From: Acinetobacter sp. WCHA45
GTDB taxonomy: Bacteria > Pseudomonadota > Gammaproteobacteria > Pseudomonadales > Moraxellaceae
Assembly: GCF_002165255.2 (NCBI RefSeq)
Contig: NZ_CP028561.1
Span: forward strand, 248,001-312,000
Reading direction: 5' to 3'
Length of the DNA stretch: 64,000 bases
Shown one piece after another: positions 39,262 to 48,116 of the stretch (positions are counted from its first letter, which is position 1; each line of letters starts with the position of its first letter). The notes under the pieces were generated by a model. That model was given only the letters and a program-made list of their open reading frames with translations, had not been told where the DNA came from and ran no database searches. Both the position numbers and the translations under genes were made by a program.

Positions 39262-40340
39262 TCCACTCTTTCAATTTGCTTGATATTCATCAACCCTACG
39301 GTTTTAGTGCTAAACAAAAAGATGTAACATTATTAGCTGTATTAAATGAGCTAACAACCCTGCATATAAAAAATTGCCCGTCTTATGCTAACATTGTCGA
39401 ACGTCTTTTTCCCAATACAATACAAGCCGAATCTTTAGAAGATGTACCTTTCTTACCTGTAAGCCTATTTAAATCAATGAATTTAAAAAGCGTACCAGAA
39501 TCAGAAATAATTAAAATACTGACTTCTAGTGGTACGACTGGGCAGGCTGTATCACATATTTATTTAGATCGTGAAACATCAATCCGCCAGACACAGGTAC
39601 TCAGTGCCATCATAGCTTCATTTTTAGGCAATAAACGTTTACCCATGGTCGTAGTGGACTCTGCTGATTTACTCAAAGATCGTACTAAATTTAATGCTCG
39701 TACTGCGGGTATTTTAGGGTTCTCAATTTATGGGCGTGATCACTGTTATTGCTTAAATGATAAACTAGAACTTGATGCATCTATCCTAAAATCTTGGCTC
39801 GATAAATACACCAATACACCAGTATTAATTTTTGGTTTTACTTTCATAGTATGGCAAGGGTTATATCAAAGTGCCATAAAGCAAGGTATAAAACTAAGAT
39901 TCCCAAAGGGTAGTTTGTTAATTCATGGTGGTGGTTGGAAACGATTGATAGAGCAGAGTGTTAGTAACAATGTATTTAAAGCTAGTTTAAACAAACTATT
40001 TGGAATTGAGCATGTACATAACTATTATGGCATGGTGGAACAAGCTGGGACTATTTATATGGAGTGTGAACATGGTTTTTTACACACCTCTAGTAATTCA
40101 AATATAATTATTCGCAATCCATACACTTTAAAACCTGTTAAAATAGGGGAAGAGGGTATCATTCAAGTGCAAAGTTCTATTCCATTGAGTTATTCTGGTC
40201 ATTCACTACTTACTGAAGATATAGGAACGATACACGGTAAAGATAATTGTAAATGTGGTCGATTAGGGGAATTTTTTACCGTAAATGGACGGTTACCAAA
40301 AGCCGAAATTCGCGGTTGTAGTGATACACGGGCATTTTAA
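39258..40340 (+). CDS. LuxE-type acyl-protein synthetase
   Basis: LuxE in luminous bacteria activates a fatty acid as acyl-AMP and passes it through its own cysteine to LuxC. This 360-residue protein shows the LuxE pattern: SYANIVERLF, VPFLPVSLFKS, the adenylation loop TSSGTTGQAVSHIY, and NYYGMVEQAGTIYMECEHG. No luciferase genes are present, so the role is in fatty aldehyde or related chemistry for the glycan. It is followed by luxC with a one-base overlap, as expected for a LuxE-LuxC complex. Confidence 0.85.
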   Translation: MIHSFNLLDIHQPYGFSAKQKDVTLLAVLNELTTLHIKNCPSYANIVERLFPNTIQAESLEDVPFLPVSLFKSMNLKSVPESEIIKILTSSGTTGQAVSHIYLDRETSIRQTQVLSAIIASFLGNKRLPMVVVDSADLLKDRTKFNARTAGILGFSIYGRDHCYCLNDKLELDASILKSWLDKYTNTPVLIFGFTFIVWQGLYQSAIKQGIKLRFPKGSLLIHGGGWKRLIEQSVSNNVFKASLNKLFGIEHVHNYYGMVEQAGTIYMECEHGFLHTSSNSNIIIRNPYTLKPVKIGEEGIIQVQSSIPLSYSGHSLLTEDIGTIHGKDNCKCGRLGEFFTVNGRLPKAEIRGCSDTRAF

Positions 40341-41584
40341 TGAACGAAATTCAATATATTCTAGGGGTAGGTAATTCAAATTCCCCATTAAAAATTGTTT
40401 TACAAAATCTAAGTTCTTGCCTTGTTTGGCAACCTTTTGATGAGCGTAGTGTTGAATTTGTTAAATGTTTTGCCCAAAAACTTTTGACCACTAAAGGTAT
40501 TCGTCAATATCCTGAATTAGTCGCATTAGGTCATTGGTTTCGTGGAGCAAACTTAAAACAACTGATAAAAAACTACCCTGCAGAAACAGAAAACAGCCTT
40601 GTACTAGGGCGTGGGTTAGCTTTTCATATTGCACCAAGTAATGTTGATTCTGTATTCATGTATTCATGGTTGCTTTCTTTATTAGCAGGTAATACAAATA
40701 TTGTGCGAGTATCACAAAAGATGAGTGATGCACAAACGTTTTTAATTAATATATTAGCTGAAACATTGAATGAATGCGTTGGTAAACCTATTCAAGAAAG
40801 AATCGTATTACTTACTTATCCGCATAACACTAGCATTACTCAGGAAATATCAGAAGCCTGTTTAATTCGTATAGTTTGGGGTGGAAATAGTACTGTACAA
40901 GCTATACGCTCAATCCCGTTACGTCCTACTGCCACAGAAATTTGCTTTCCAGACAGATTTTCAATTTGTGCTATTCGTGCTGATTCAATGCTTAAACTCA
41001 ATATCGAAGAACAAAACAGGCTTGCGGCAAATTTCTATAAAGATGCATTTTGGTTTGCTCAACAGGCGTGTTCCTCACCACGCTTAATTACATGGGTAGG
41101 AGATGAGAAAACAATTCAGCAAGCACAGGAGCAATTTTGGAATGCATTAAATATTGAAATAGCAACGCATCCTATAGAAAACTCAGAAGCAATGAACATG
41201 GCACGTATCAATGCAAGTTTTGAGTATGCTGGAGTCGCTTTAGCCAAACCCACTGGAAATAAAGGCTTAGAAATCGAATATCCACTCAAACTACAACTAG
41301 AATGTCCATTACAAGAAACCATAAAAAATATACATTGCGGTAATGGGCTATTTTTAGAAAACCGTGTTCATCAGCTTACAGATTTAGCCATACAGCTTAG
41401 TGATAAAGAACAAACGCTTACTACTTTTGGTTTTACAAAAGATGAGTTAAAAGAATTCATATTAAATCTTCCTCCAAGGGCAGTAGATCGGATTGTAAAA
41501 ATTGGCGATGCTTTGTCTTTTGCGCCAATATGGGATGGACAGGATTTAATCGTAGCCTTTAGTCGTAAAATCCTATTGTCGTAA
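40340..41584 (+). CDS. LuxC-type acyl-CoA/acyl-protein reductase
   Basis: An NADPH-dependent reductase that turns an activated acyl group into an aldehyde. The aldehyde-dehydrogenase-like core has GLAFHIAPSNVDSVF (about 93-107) and the catalytic Cys244 in FAQQACSSPRLI, the same context as the acylated cysteine of Vibrio LuxC. 414 aa is somewhat shorter than the luminous enzymes (about 480). Last gene of the five-gene ACP-SDR-ligase-LuxE-LuxC cassette. Confidence 0.87.
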   Translation: MNEIQYILGVGNSNSPLKIVLQNLSSCLVWQPFDERSVEFVKCFAQKLLTTKGIRQYPELVALGHWFRGANLKQLIKNYPAETENSLVLGRGLAFHIAPSNVDSVFMYSWLLSLLAGNTNIVRVSQKMSDAQTFLINILAETLNECVGKPIQERIVLLTYPHNTSITQEISEACLIRIVWGGNSTVQAIRSIPLRPTATEICFPDRFSICAIRADSMLKLNIEEQNRLAANFYKDAFWFAQQACSSPRLITWVGDEKTIQQAQEQFWNALNIEIATHPIENSEAMNMARINASFEYAGVALAKPTGNKGLEIEYPLKLQLECPLQETIKNIHCGNGLFLENRVHQLTDLAIQLSDKEQTLTTFGFTKDELKEFILNLPPRAVDRIVKIGDALSFAPIWDGQDLIVAFSRKILLS

Positions 41585-41611
41585 TTAGTATTTTTAGATG
41601 GAAAAGTAACT

Positions 41612-42739
41612 ATGATCCCTTTCCTAGACCTAAGATCCATTAACACACGATACCGAACAGAGCTGATTGAAGCTTGTACTCGTGTCGTAGATTCGGGTTT
41701 GTATATTGATGGACAAGAATTAAAACTGTTCGAGCAAAATTTTGCAAACTATTGTGGGGTTAAATTTGCAATTGGCGTAGCGAATGGCTTAGATGCACTT
41801 ATTTTAACTTTAAGGGCTTGGAAAGAACTTGGTAAATTACAAGATGGTGATGAAGTGATCGTGCCATCTAATACCTACATAGCAAGTATTTTAGCGATCA
41901 GCGCCAATCAACTTAAACCTGTATTGGTAGAACCTGATATAGATACGTTTAATCTTGATCCAAACAAAATTGAAGCGGCTATTACAGACAAAACTAAAGT
42001 TATTTTACCAGTTCATTTATATGGTCAACTAGCAGCAATGCCTCAAATCATGGCAATTGCCCAAAAACATGACTTATTAGTTTTAGAAGATTCTGCACAA
42101 AGTCATGGTGCAGAACTGCACGGTAAAAAAGCTGGAAATTGGGGGGATGCGTCAGGATTCAGTTTTTATCCTGGGAAAAACCTAGGGGCTTTGGGAGATG
42201 CAGGGGCAATTACGACCAACGACGAAGCGCTTGCTCAAATGCTTCGTGCGCTGCGCAATTATGGTTCACATGAGAAATATCAAAATCTTATACAGGGCGT
42301 AAATAGTCGTTTAGATGAAATTCAAGCGGCTATGCTTGATATTAAACTCCAATTTTTAGATCAAGAAACACAGTGCCGTCGTAATGTTGCCCAAATGTAT
42401 TTGCAGGGAATAAAGAATCCTTTAATCCAACTTCCAAAAATAGAAAAAGACGCTAGTGATTATAAGCAGCATGTTTGGCATTTATTTGTCATTCGCACTA
42501 AACATCGTGAGGCATTACAACAATACTTTGCCGAACATGACATACAAACTTTGATTCATTATCCTATTCCACCTCATAAACAACAAGCTTATCGGGAGTG
42601 GAGCGACATGAGTTTTCCTATTTCAGAGCAGATACATAGTGAGGTTTTGAGTTTACCAATAAGTCCATTAGTTGAACTTGCGGATATAATGAAAATTATA
42701 GAAATAATTAATGTAGGTAAATGGTATAGAGATGAATAG
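41612..42739 (+). CDS. fdtB: DegT/DnrJ/EryC1 aminotransferase, FdtB-like
   Basis: A PLP-dependent sugar aminotransferase, 375 aa, that by context converts the FdtA product to dTDP-3-amino-3,6-dideoxyhexose. PLP lysine Lys189 is in [27 protein letters not shown] and [11 protein letters not shown] are typical of the family. Its gene is separated from fdtA by the acyl cassette, which suggests that the cassette was inserted into, or assembled with, the deoxysugar operon. Overlaps the next gene by 8 bases. Confidence 0.88.
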   Translation: MIPFLDLRSINTRYRTELIEACTRVVDSGLYIDGQELKLFEQNFANYCGVKFAIGVANGLDALILTLRAWKELGKLQDGDEVIVPSNTYIASILAISANQLKPVLVEPDIDTFNLDPNKIEAAITDKTKVILPVHLYGQLAAMPQIMAIAQKHDLLVLEDSAQSHGAELHGKKAGNWGDASGFSFYPGKNLGALGDAGAITTNDEALAQMLRALRNYGSHEKYQNLIQGVNSRLDEIQAAMLDIKLQFLDQETQCRRNVAQMYLQGIKNPLIQLPKIEKDASDYKQHVWHLFVIRTKHREALQQYFAEHDIQTLIHYPIPPHKQQAYREWSDMSFPISEQIHSEVLSLPISPLVELADIMKIIEIINVGKWYRDE

Positions 42740-43979
42740 TTTTTTAAGAAAAATAAGGAAAATATTATTTTTGAATTATTTTTTGAGAAATATTTATTTT
42801 TTTATTTATGGGTTTAAAACCGTTGAAAGAAAAATTACGTGGATGGATGAATATAAACAAATAGAATTTTTAAAAGAAAATGAAATATGCCGTATAAGTA
42901 CGCCAAAAATAAAGGGAAAAAATAGATCATTTTATAAAAATGTTCCTCATGTATATATGTATTCTTTAAAAAATGTGGTTGGTGTGTTGAATTCATCTTC
43001 TTTTTATTCGGAAGATGTTGCCTTTATAGAGAGATTTCGATGGATTGAGCAGGATGTAGCAGACTATTCTGATGGACATCTTATTATACATGATGGTGTA
43101 AGTGCTATATTTAAGTGTGAGAAAAGAGATATTTTTGTTGAAAACAGGAATGCTTTGTTTTTGGGAGGTAATGGATCTTATAATTACTTTCATTGGATGA
43201 TTGAGATTTTGCCCAAGCTTCTAATACTAAAAAAAAGCATTATTGATAATCTTAATATTGAATGCATAGTTGTTAATGGGATTGTTAAAGAAATAGATAA
43301 TTTCAGAATACCATTGGAAATATTGAGAGATAAGTTAAATATTCAGATAGTTTTTTATAATCAAGGTGGTTTTGTTGAATTTAAAAATCTATTTTATATA
43401 ACTACATTTAATCACGTATTATTTAATGTTAAAGGTCAGGTTGAAGAAAATCAATGCTATTTTTCAAAAGAAGTTTTATTTGAATTAAGTGGAATTTTTA
43501 CTTCTTACGCTAGTTCTAGCAATGTTGTGAGTAAAAAGTTTCCAGAAAAATTTTTTATAAGAAGAGGGGTGGGGATTAGCAATTATAACAAGAGGAATTA
43601 TAATGAAGATGAAGTTGTTAGTATTATGAATGACTTTAATATTGAATGTATTTATATTGAAGATTATAGCTTTTTGGAACAAGTCCAGTTGTTTTCTAAT
43701 GCCAAGTTGATCGTAGCCCCTAGTGGTGCTTTTTTTACAAATTTAATCTTTTGCAAGAAGAATACTTTAATTATTAGTTGGCTCACCCCGAAGACTGCAA
43801 ATTTTTCAGTTTATTCAACTATTTCTCATTTATTTGATCTTGATATGAATTTTATTTTGGCTGAACAGAGTCAGAACGAGGGTATACATGGGGAATACTA
43901 TTTGAATCCTAACGAGTTTCGTAACTTTTTAAGTCAAGCTTTGGTTAAAATAGAAAATAATATTACTGAGGTTTATTAA
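42732..43979 (+). CDS. GT61-family glycosyltransferase
   Basis: A 415-residue protein with the GT61 (DUF563) pattern: [19 protein letters not shown] in the middle, [16 protein letters not shown], and the C-terminal [20 protein letters not shown]-terminal residues 1-25 are hydrophobic and basic. The gene is clearly more AT-rich than its neighbours, with heavy use of ata, aga and tta codons, a sign of separate, recent acquisition. Sugar and linkage are unknown. Confidence 0.8.
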   Translation: MNSFLRKIRKILFLNYFLRNIYFFIYGFKTVERKITWMDEYKQIEFLKENEICRISTPKIKGKNRSFYKNVPHVYMYSLKNVVGVLNSSSFYSEDVAFIERFRWIEQDVADYSDGHLIIHDGVSAIFKCEKRDIFVENRNALFLGGNGSYNYFHWMIEILPKLLILKKSIIDNLNIECIVVNGIVKEIDNFRIPLEILRDKLNIQIVFYNQGGFVEFKNLFYITTFNHVLFNVKGQVEENQCYFSKEVLFELSGIFTSYASSSNVVSKKFPEKFFIRRGVGISNYNKRNYNEDEVVSIMNDFNIECIYIEDYSFLEQVQLFSNAKLIVAPSGAFFTNLIFCKKNTLIISWLTPKTANFSVYSTISHLFDLDMNFILAEQSQNEGIHGEYYLNPNEFRNFLSQALVKIENNITEVY

Positions 43980-43980
43980 A

Positions 43981-44982
43981 TTGAATAATTCCCCTTTAAT
44001 TACATTGTTCTTATTTTCATACAATCAAGAGAAGTATATTAAACAGGCTGTCGAATCAGCCCTTGCGCAAGATTATCCAAATTTAGAGGTAATTATTTCA
44101 GATGATCATTCGACAGACAATACTGTAGGTATTATTCAGTCCATTATTCAAGATTATTCTGGGAAGCACAAAGTTGCGTTAAACATTAATCCCACTAATC
44201 TTGGAATTGGGGAACATGTCAATATTGCATTTAAAATGGCAAAAGGTGAATTCATCGTATTTGCTGCAGGTGATGATATATCTTTACCCCAACGTGTTAG
44301 TGGTGTTGTAGATCGATGGTTAGAGTTAGACAAAAAAGTTGATGCAATTTATAGTGATGCAAAATTAATCGATCAAGATGGTCGTGACTGTGGAAATCTT
44401 GTCGTTGCTTTATCTGAATTAAAACCAATAGCCTATAATTTGATTTCATATAAGCCAGAAAATGGTGTGCATTTGCTCATGGGTGCGAGTGGTGCTTATG
44501 CAAAAAATTTAAATAATTCGTTTGGCGGTTTATTACCCAATGTAAATATTGAAGATATTCCTTTAACCATAAGAGCGAGTTTAAGTAATGGCGTCAGTTA
44601 TATACATGAGCCTCTCGTCTTATACCGTCAAAATGTTTCGGTTTGGTTGCCACGAAAGTTAGAAAATGAAGGTTTTTCTCGACATCGTAATCGAATGCTT
44701 TATCGACTAAAAACCAATTATTATGTCGCTAAACAAATTGTTCATGATGTTGATTGTGTAAATGCTGATCAACAGACCAAAAGAGCTGCTGAAGATCGTT
44801 TTGTCGCCACGGCATTTGTTCAGAGATGTATCGAAAAAGAATGTTTTTTATTACTCTCTTTTTTACGTTCATTGAATAAAACAACTTGTTGGCGGTACAT
44901 GCTTTTCCCTGCTATTTTTGCTGCAAATCCTAAAATTCATCGCATCATTTATAAAACCTACAGTCTGTTCAAAGGATCTTAG
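43981..44982 (+). CDS. GT2-family glycosyltransferase
   Basis: A GT-A fold family 2 transferase of 333 aa: LITLFLFSYNQEKYIKQAVES, the DDHSTDNT donor loop (about 40-47), and AAGDDISLPQR as the DxD equivalent. No clear membrane segment. It starts with TTG directly after the GT61 stop (one base between), and its stop abuts the next ATG. It adds one sugar to the lipid-linked glycan, identity unknown. Confidence 0.85.
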   Translation: MNNSPLITLFLFSYNQEKYIKQAVESALAQDYPNLEVIISDDHSTDNTVGIIQSIIQDYSGKHKVALNINPTNLGIGEHVNIAFKMAKGEFIVFAAGDDISLPQRVSGVVDRWLELDKKVDAIYSDAKLIDQDGRDCGNLVVALSELKPIAYNLISYKPENGVHLLMGASGAYAKNLNNSFGGLLPNVNIEDIPLTIRASLSNGVSYIHEPLVLYRQNVSVWLPRKLENEGFSRHRNRMLYRLKTNYYVAKQIVHDVDCVNADQQTKRAAEDRFVATAFVQRCIEKECFLLLSFLRSLNKTTCWRYMLFPAIFAANPKIHRIIYKTYSLFKGS

Positions 44983-45909
44983 ATGATTGAAACCGCACCT
45001 ATAGTTTTCGCTGTTGTGGTTACATATAATCGGAAACAATTGCTCATGCAGTGTTTAACTGCCTTAGCCAATCAAACTCAGTCACTGAGTAAAATTATCA
45101 TTGTAGACAACGCTTCTACGGATGGAACACTACAGGAATTGCATCAATCTGGTTTATTAGAAAATCCATGTATGCAACTTCTTTCCTTAGCACAAAATAC
45201 AGGTGGCGCAGGGGGCTTTTCCGCAGGGATGCAGTATGCTTTTGAACAGGGAGCTGATTATGTCTGGATGATGGATGATGATGCTATGCCATATCTTACA
45301 GCTCTCGAAGAACTAATGAAGTATGCGACACCTCAACATATTTATGCGTCTTTAGCGATACAAGATCAACAAATCTCATGGGAGATGACCGTAAAGAACG
45401 GTGACATTTGGCGAGCAACGCATAATCCAGCAGATATCTTAGCGGAAATGGAAGTGTATTCTTTACCTTTTTTAGGGTTTATGATTCACCGTGAAATCGT
45501 TGAAAAAATTGGGTTGCCTGACACTTCGTTCTTTATCGCTGCTGATGACACCGAGTATTGTTTAAGAGCAAAGCAAGCGGGCTTTAAACTTTATCTAACA
45601 GGGCAAAGTTTAATTGAACACCCGAAAGCGCAACATCAAGAATATAAAATATTAGGCAAAAAAATTAACTACGTATCGTTACCCCCATGGAAACGTTACT
45701 ACGATACGCGGAATAGAATTTTTATCGCAAAGAAGTATTTTGGGTTTAAGCTCTATTCACAAACCATACCCAGTATTTTATTTCGATTATGCATCTCGAT
45801 GCTGGTTGAAAAAAATAAATATCTACAGTTGAAAGCTTATTATTTGGGTTTGTACGATGGTTTGACAGCTCAAAGTGGAAAACGCCACGAACATAGAGGA
45901 TTAATATAG
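44983..45909 (+). CDS. GT2-family transferase, GlfT2-like galactofuranosyltransferase
   Basis: A 308-residue family 2 transferase with VVTYNRKQLLMQCL, DNASTDGT, NTGGAGGFSAGM and the WMMDDDAMP metal motif. The GGAGGF loop followed by DDD is typical of GlfT2/WbbI-like galactofuranosyltransferases. The UDP-galactopyranose mutase gene follows 2 bases downstream, so use of UDP-galactofuranose is a strong inference from context. Confidence 0.8.
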   Translation: MIETAPIVFAVVVTYNRKQLLMQCLTALANQTQSLSKIIIVDNASTDGTLQELHQSGLLENPCMQLLSLAQNTGGAGGFSAGMQYAFEQGADYVWMMDDDAMPYLTALEELMKYATPQHIYASLAIQDQQISWEMTVKNGDIWRATHNPADILAEMEVYSLPFLGFMIHREIVEKIGLPDTSFFIAADDTEYCLRAKQAGFKLYLTGQSLIEHPKAQHQEYKILGKKINYVSLPPWKRYYDTRNRIFIAKKYFGFKLYSQTIPSILFRLCISMLVEKNKYLQLKAYYLGLYDGLTAQSGKRHEHRGLI

Positions 45910-45911
45910 AA

Positions 45912-47006
45912 ATGAACGTTCTGATTATTGGTGCTGGCTTCGCTGGTTCAGTTACAGCCCGTGAATTGGCAGAGGCAGGACATAAAGTATTAGTTATAGA
46001 TCGTCGAGATCATATCGCTGGCAATGCTTATGATGTAAAAGATGGACATGGCATCTTAATCCATCAATACGGTCCTCATATTTTTCACACCAATAGTGAG
46101 CGTATATTTAACTATTTATCCCAATTTACCGAATGGTGCCCCTACGAACATCGGGTACGTGGCGTAGTCAATGGTCAGGAATATCCCTTCCCGATTAATA
46201 GAGACACCCTCAATCAACTTTATGGTTTAGATTTAACTGAAGAACAAGCAGCTGAATATTTTGAAAAAGTACGTGAACCAAAAGAAAAAGTACTAACCAG
46301 TGAAGATGTTGTACTTAATTCAGTCGGTCGAGATTTATATGAAAAGTTCTTCTTAAACTACACCAAAAAACAGTGGGGGCTAGATCCTTCACAGTTAAAA
46401 GCAGGTGTAGCGGCACGTATTCCAACACGTACCAATACCGATGACCGATACTTTACCGATACTTATCAAACAATGCCATTACATGGTTATACAGCTATGT
46501 TTGAAAATATGCTGAATCATCCAAACATTACGGTTAAATTAAGTACAGACTATAAAGATTTGCTGGCACAAGGTGTCGAGTATGATCATCTGATTTATAC
46601 AGGTTGTATAGATGAGTTTTATGACTATAAATTTGGCAAGCTACCTTACCGCTCCTTACGCTTTGAGCATCAACACCTAGAAAATACTAAACAATACCAA
46701 AGTGTCGGAACTATAAACTATCCAAATGACTTTGAATTTACTCGCATTACTGAATTTAAACACCTTACAGGGCAACAACACCCTGCCACCTCAATTGTTC
46801 GGGAGTATCCAACAGCTGAAGGTGATCCTTACTACCCAATTCCACGTGATGAAAACGAGGCTTTATTCAAAAAGTACAAATCCTTAGCAGACTGTGAAAA
46901 AAATGTTACTTTTGTTGGTCGTTTAGCAGAGTATCGCTATTACAATATGGATCAAGTTGTAGGTGCGGCGTTGAATGCTGTAGATAAAATACTGGAGAAA
47001 AAATAA
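45912..47006 (+). CDS. glf: UDP-galactopyranose mutase
   Basis: A flavoenzyme that interconverts UDP-galactopyranose and UDP-galactofuranose, giving the donor for Galf residues. FAD-binding GAGFAGSVTARELAEAGH begins at residue 7; IHQYGPHIFHT, KQWGLDPSQL and AEYRYYNMDQVVGAAL are diagnostic. 364 aa. It implies galactofuranose in the surface glycan. Confidence 0.96.
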   Translation: MNVLIIGAGFAGSVTARELAEAGHKVLVIDRRDHIAGNAYDVKDGHGILIHQYGPHIFHTNSERIFNYLSQFTEWCPYEHRVRGVVNGQEYPFPINRDTLNQLYGLDLTEEQAAEYFEKVREPKEKVLTSEDVVLNSVGRDLYEKFFLNYTKKQWGLDPSQLKAGVAARIPTRTNTDDRYFTDTYQTMPLHGYTAMFENMLNHPNITVKLSTDYKDLLAQGVEYDHLIYTGCIDEFYDYKFGKLPYRSLRFEHQHLENTKQYQSVGTINYPNDFEFTRITEFKHLTGQQHPATSIVREYPTAEGDPYYPIPRDENEALFKKYKSLADCEKNVTFVGRLAEYRYYNMDQVVGAALNAVDKILEKK

Positions 47007-48116
47007 TTGAAAATCGCATTCTTGTGTAAACGACAATATATGTCTAAAGATGTCATTTTAGATAAATATGCGCGTTTATACGAGATTCCGAATCAATTGG
47101 CACATCTTGGGCACCAAGTTGAATGTTTTTGTTTGAGTTATCAATCACATCATGAAGGCACTTGGGATGAGTCCAATCATGAAAAAAAACTTATTTGGCA
47201 CTCAAAAAGTTATAAGGGCTTAAAAAAACTGGGATTATTCACTTATCCTTTTTTACTTTTACAAAAATTAAAACAATACCAACCAGATATTGTTATTGCT
47301 GCATCAGATATTCCACATATTGTTTGGGGTGCATGGTGTGCTAAACGGCTTAAAGTACCCTTCATAGCAGATCTCTATGACAATTTTGAAGGCTTTGGGC
47401 AAGCTCGCATCCCTGGTATGAAGCATCTTTTACGTCAAGCAGTCTGCCAAGCTCAATTAGTCACAACAACTAGTCAACCATTAGCAGAATTAGTGATTCA
47501 TGATTATGCAGCACAAGCTAAAGTTATTTCTCTACCAAGCACGGTTGATCTAACTACCTTTAGGTCCGGTAATAAATCTAATGCACGGGAAAGATTTGGT
47601 TTACTACCGAATAAACAATATATTGGCACGGCAGGTGGATTGTATAAAGACAAAGGTGTGGAAGTAATTTATCAAGCATGGGAAAAACTTAAACATGAAA
47701 TGCCTAACGTACATTTAGTACTTGCAGGCCCCTATCAACCTGATTATCCACCTCCCGAAGAAGAACGAGTCCATTATTTGGGTAGTTTAGCACACCATGA
47801 AATTTCGACACTTTTTCAAGCTTTAGATCTTGGCATCATTTCAATTTTAGATACCCCTTTTGGACGTTATTGCTTCCCTCAAAAAGCCTATGAAATGTTG
47901 GCATGCGATTTACCTGTCGTTGTAGCGAATATTGGTGAGATGAGTTACTTGTTTAGAGATTCACCACAAGTTCTATTTCAGACAGGCAATGCCAATGATT
48001 TAGCCTCAAAAATTCAACAGCAATTACAATCTCCGCAACAACAAAGTATTGTTGTTGAGGATTGGGCTACTATTATACAGCGTCTTGAACCAATGATTAC
48101 TGCATTGAAATTTTAG
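47007..48116 (+). CDS. GT4-family glycosyltransferase
   Basis: A GT-B fold family 4 transferase, 369 aa. The N-terminal acceptor domain starts MKIAFLCKRQYMSKD; the donor domain has GTAGGLYKDKGVEV, HLVLAGPYQ, and the EX7E-like region FPQKAYEMLACDLPVV. Starts with TTG right after the glf stop. Its last 20 bases overlap the 3' end of the convergent GT4 gene. Confidence 0.86.
   Translation: MKIAFLCKRQYMSKDVILDKYARLYEIPNQLAHLGHQVECFCLSYQSHHEGTWDESNHEKKLIWHSKSYKGLKKLGLFTYPFLLLQKLKQYQPDIVIAASDIPHIVWGAWCAKRLKVPFIADLYDNFEGFGQARIPGMKHLLRQAVCQAQLVTTTSQPLAELVIHDYAAQAKVISLPSTVDLTTFRSGNKSNARERFGLLPNKQYIGTAGGLYKDKGVEVIYQAWEKLKHEMPNVHLVLAGPYQPDYPPPEEERVHYLGSLAHHEISTLFQALDLGIISILDTPFGRYCFPQKAYEMLACDLPVVVANIGEMSYLFRDSPQVLFQTGNANDLASKIQQQLQSPQQQSIVVEDWATIIQRLEPMITALKF

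Noticed and set aside
39258-41584. Bioluminescence (lux) operon
   Set aside because: luxE- and luxC-like genes occur but no luxA, luxB or luxD; neighbours are sugar genes and a private ACP.
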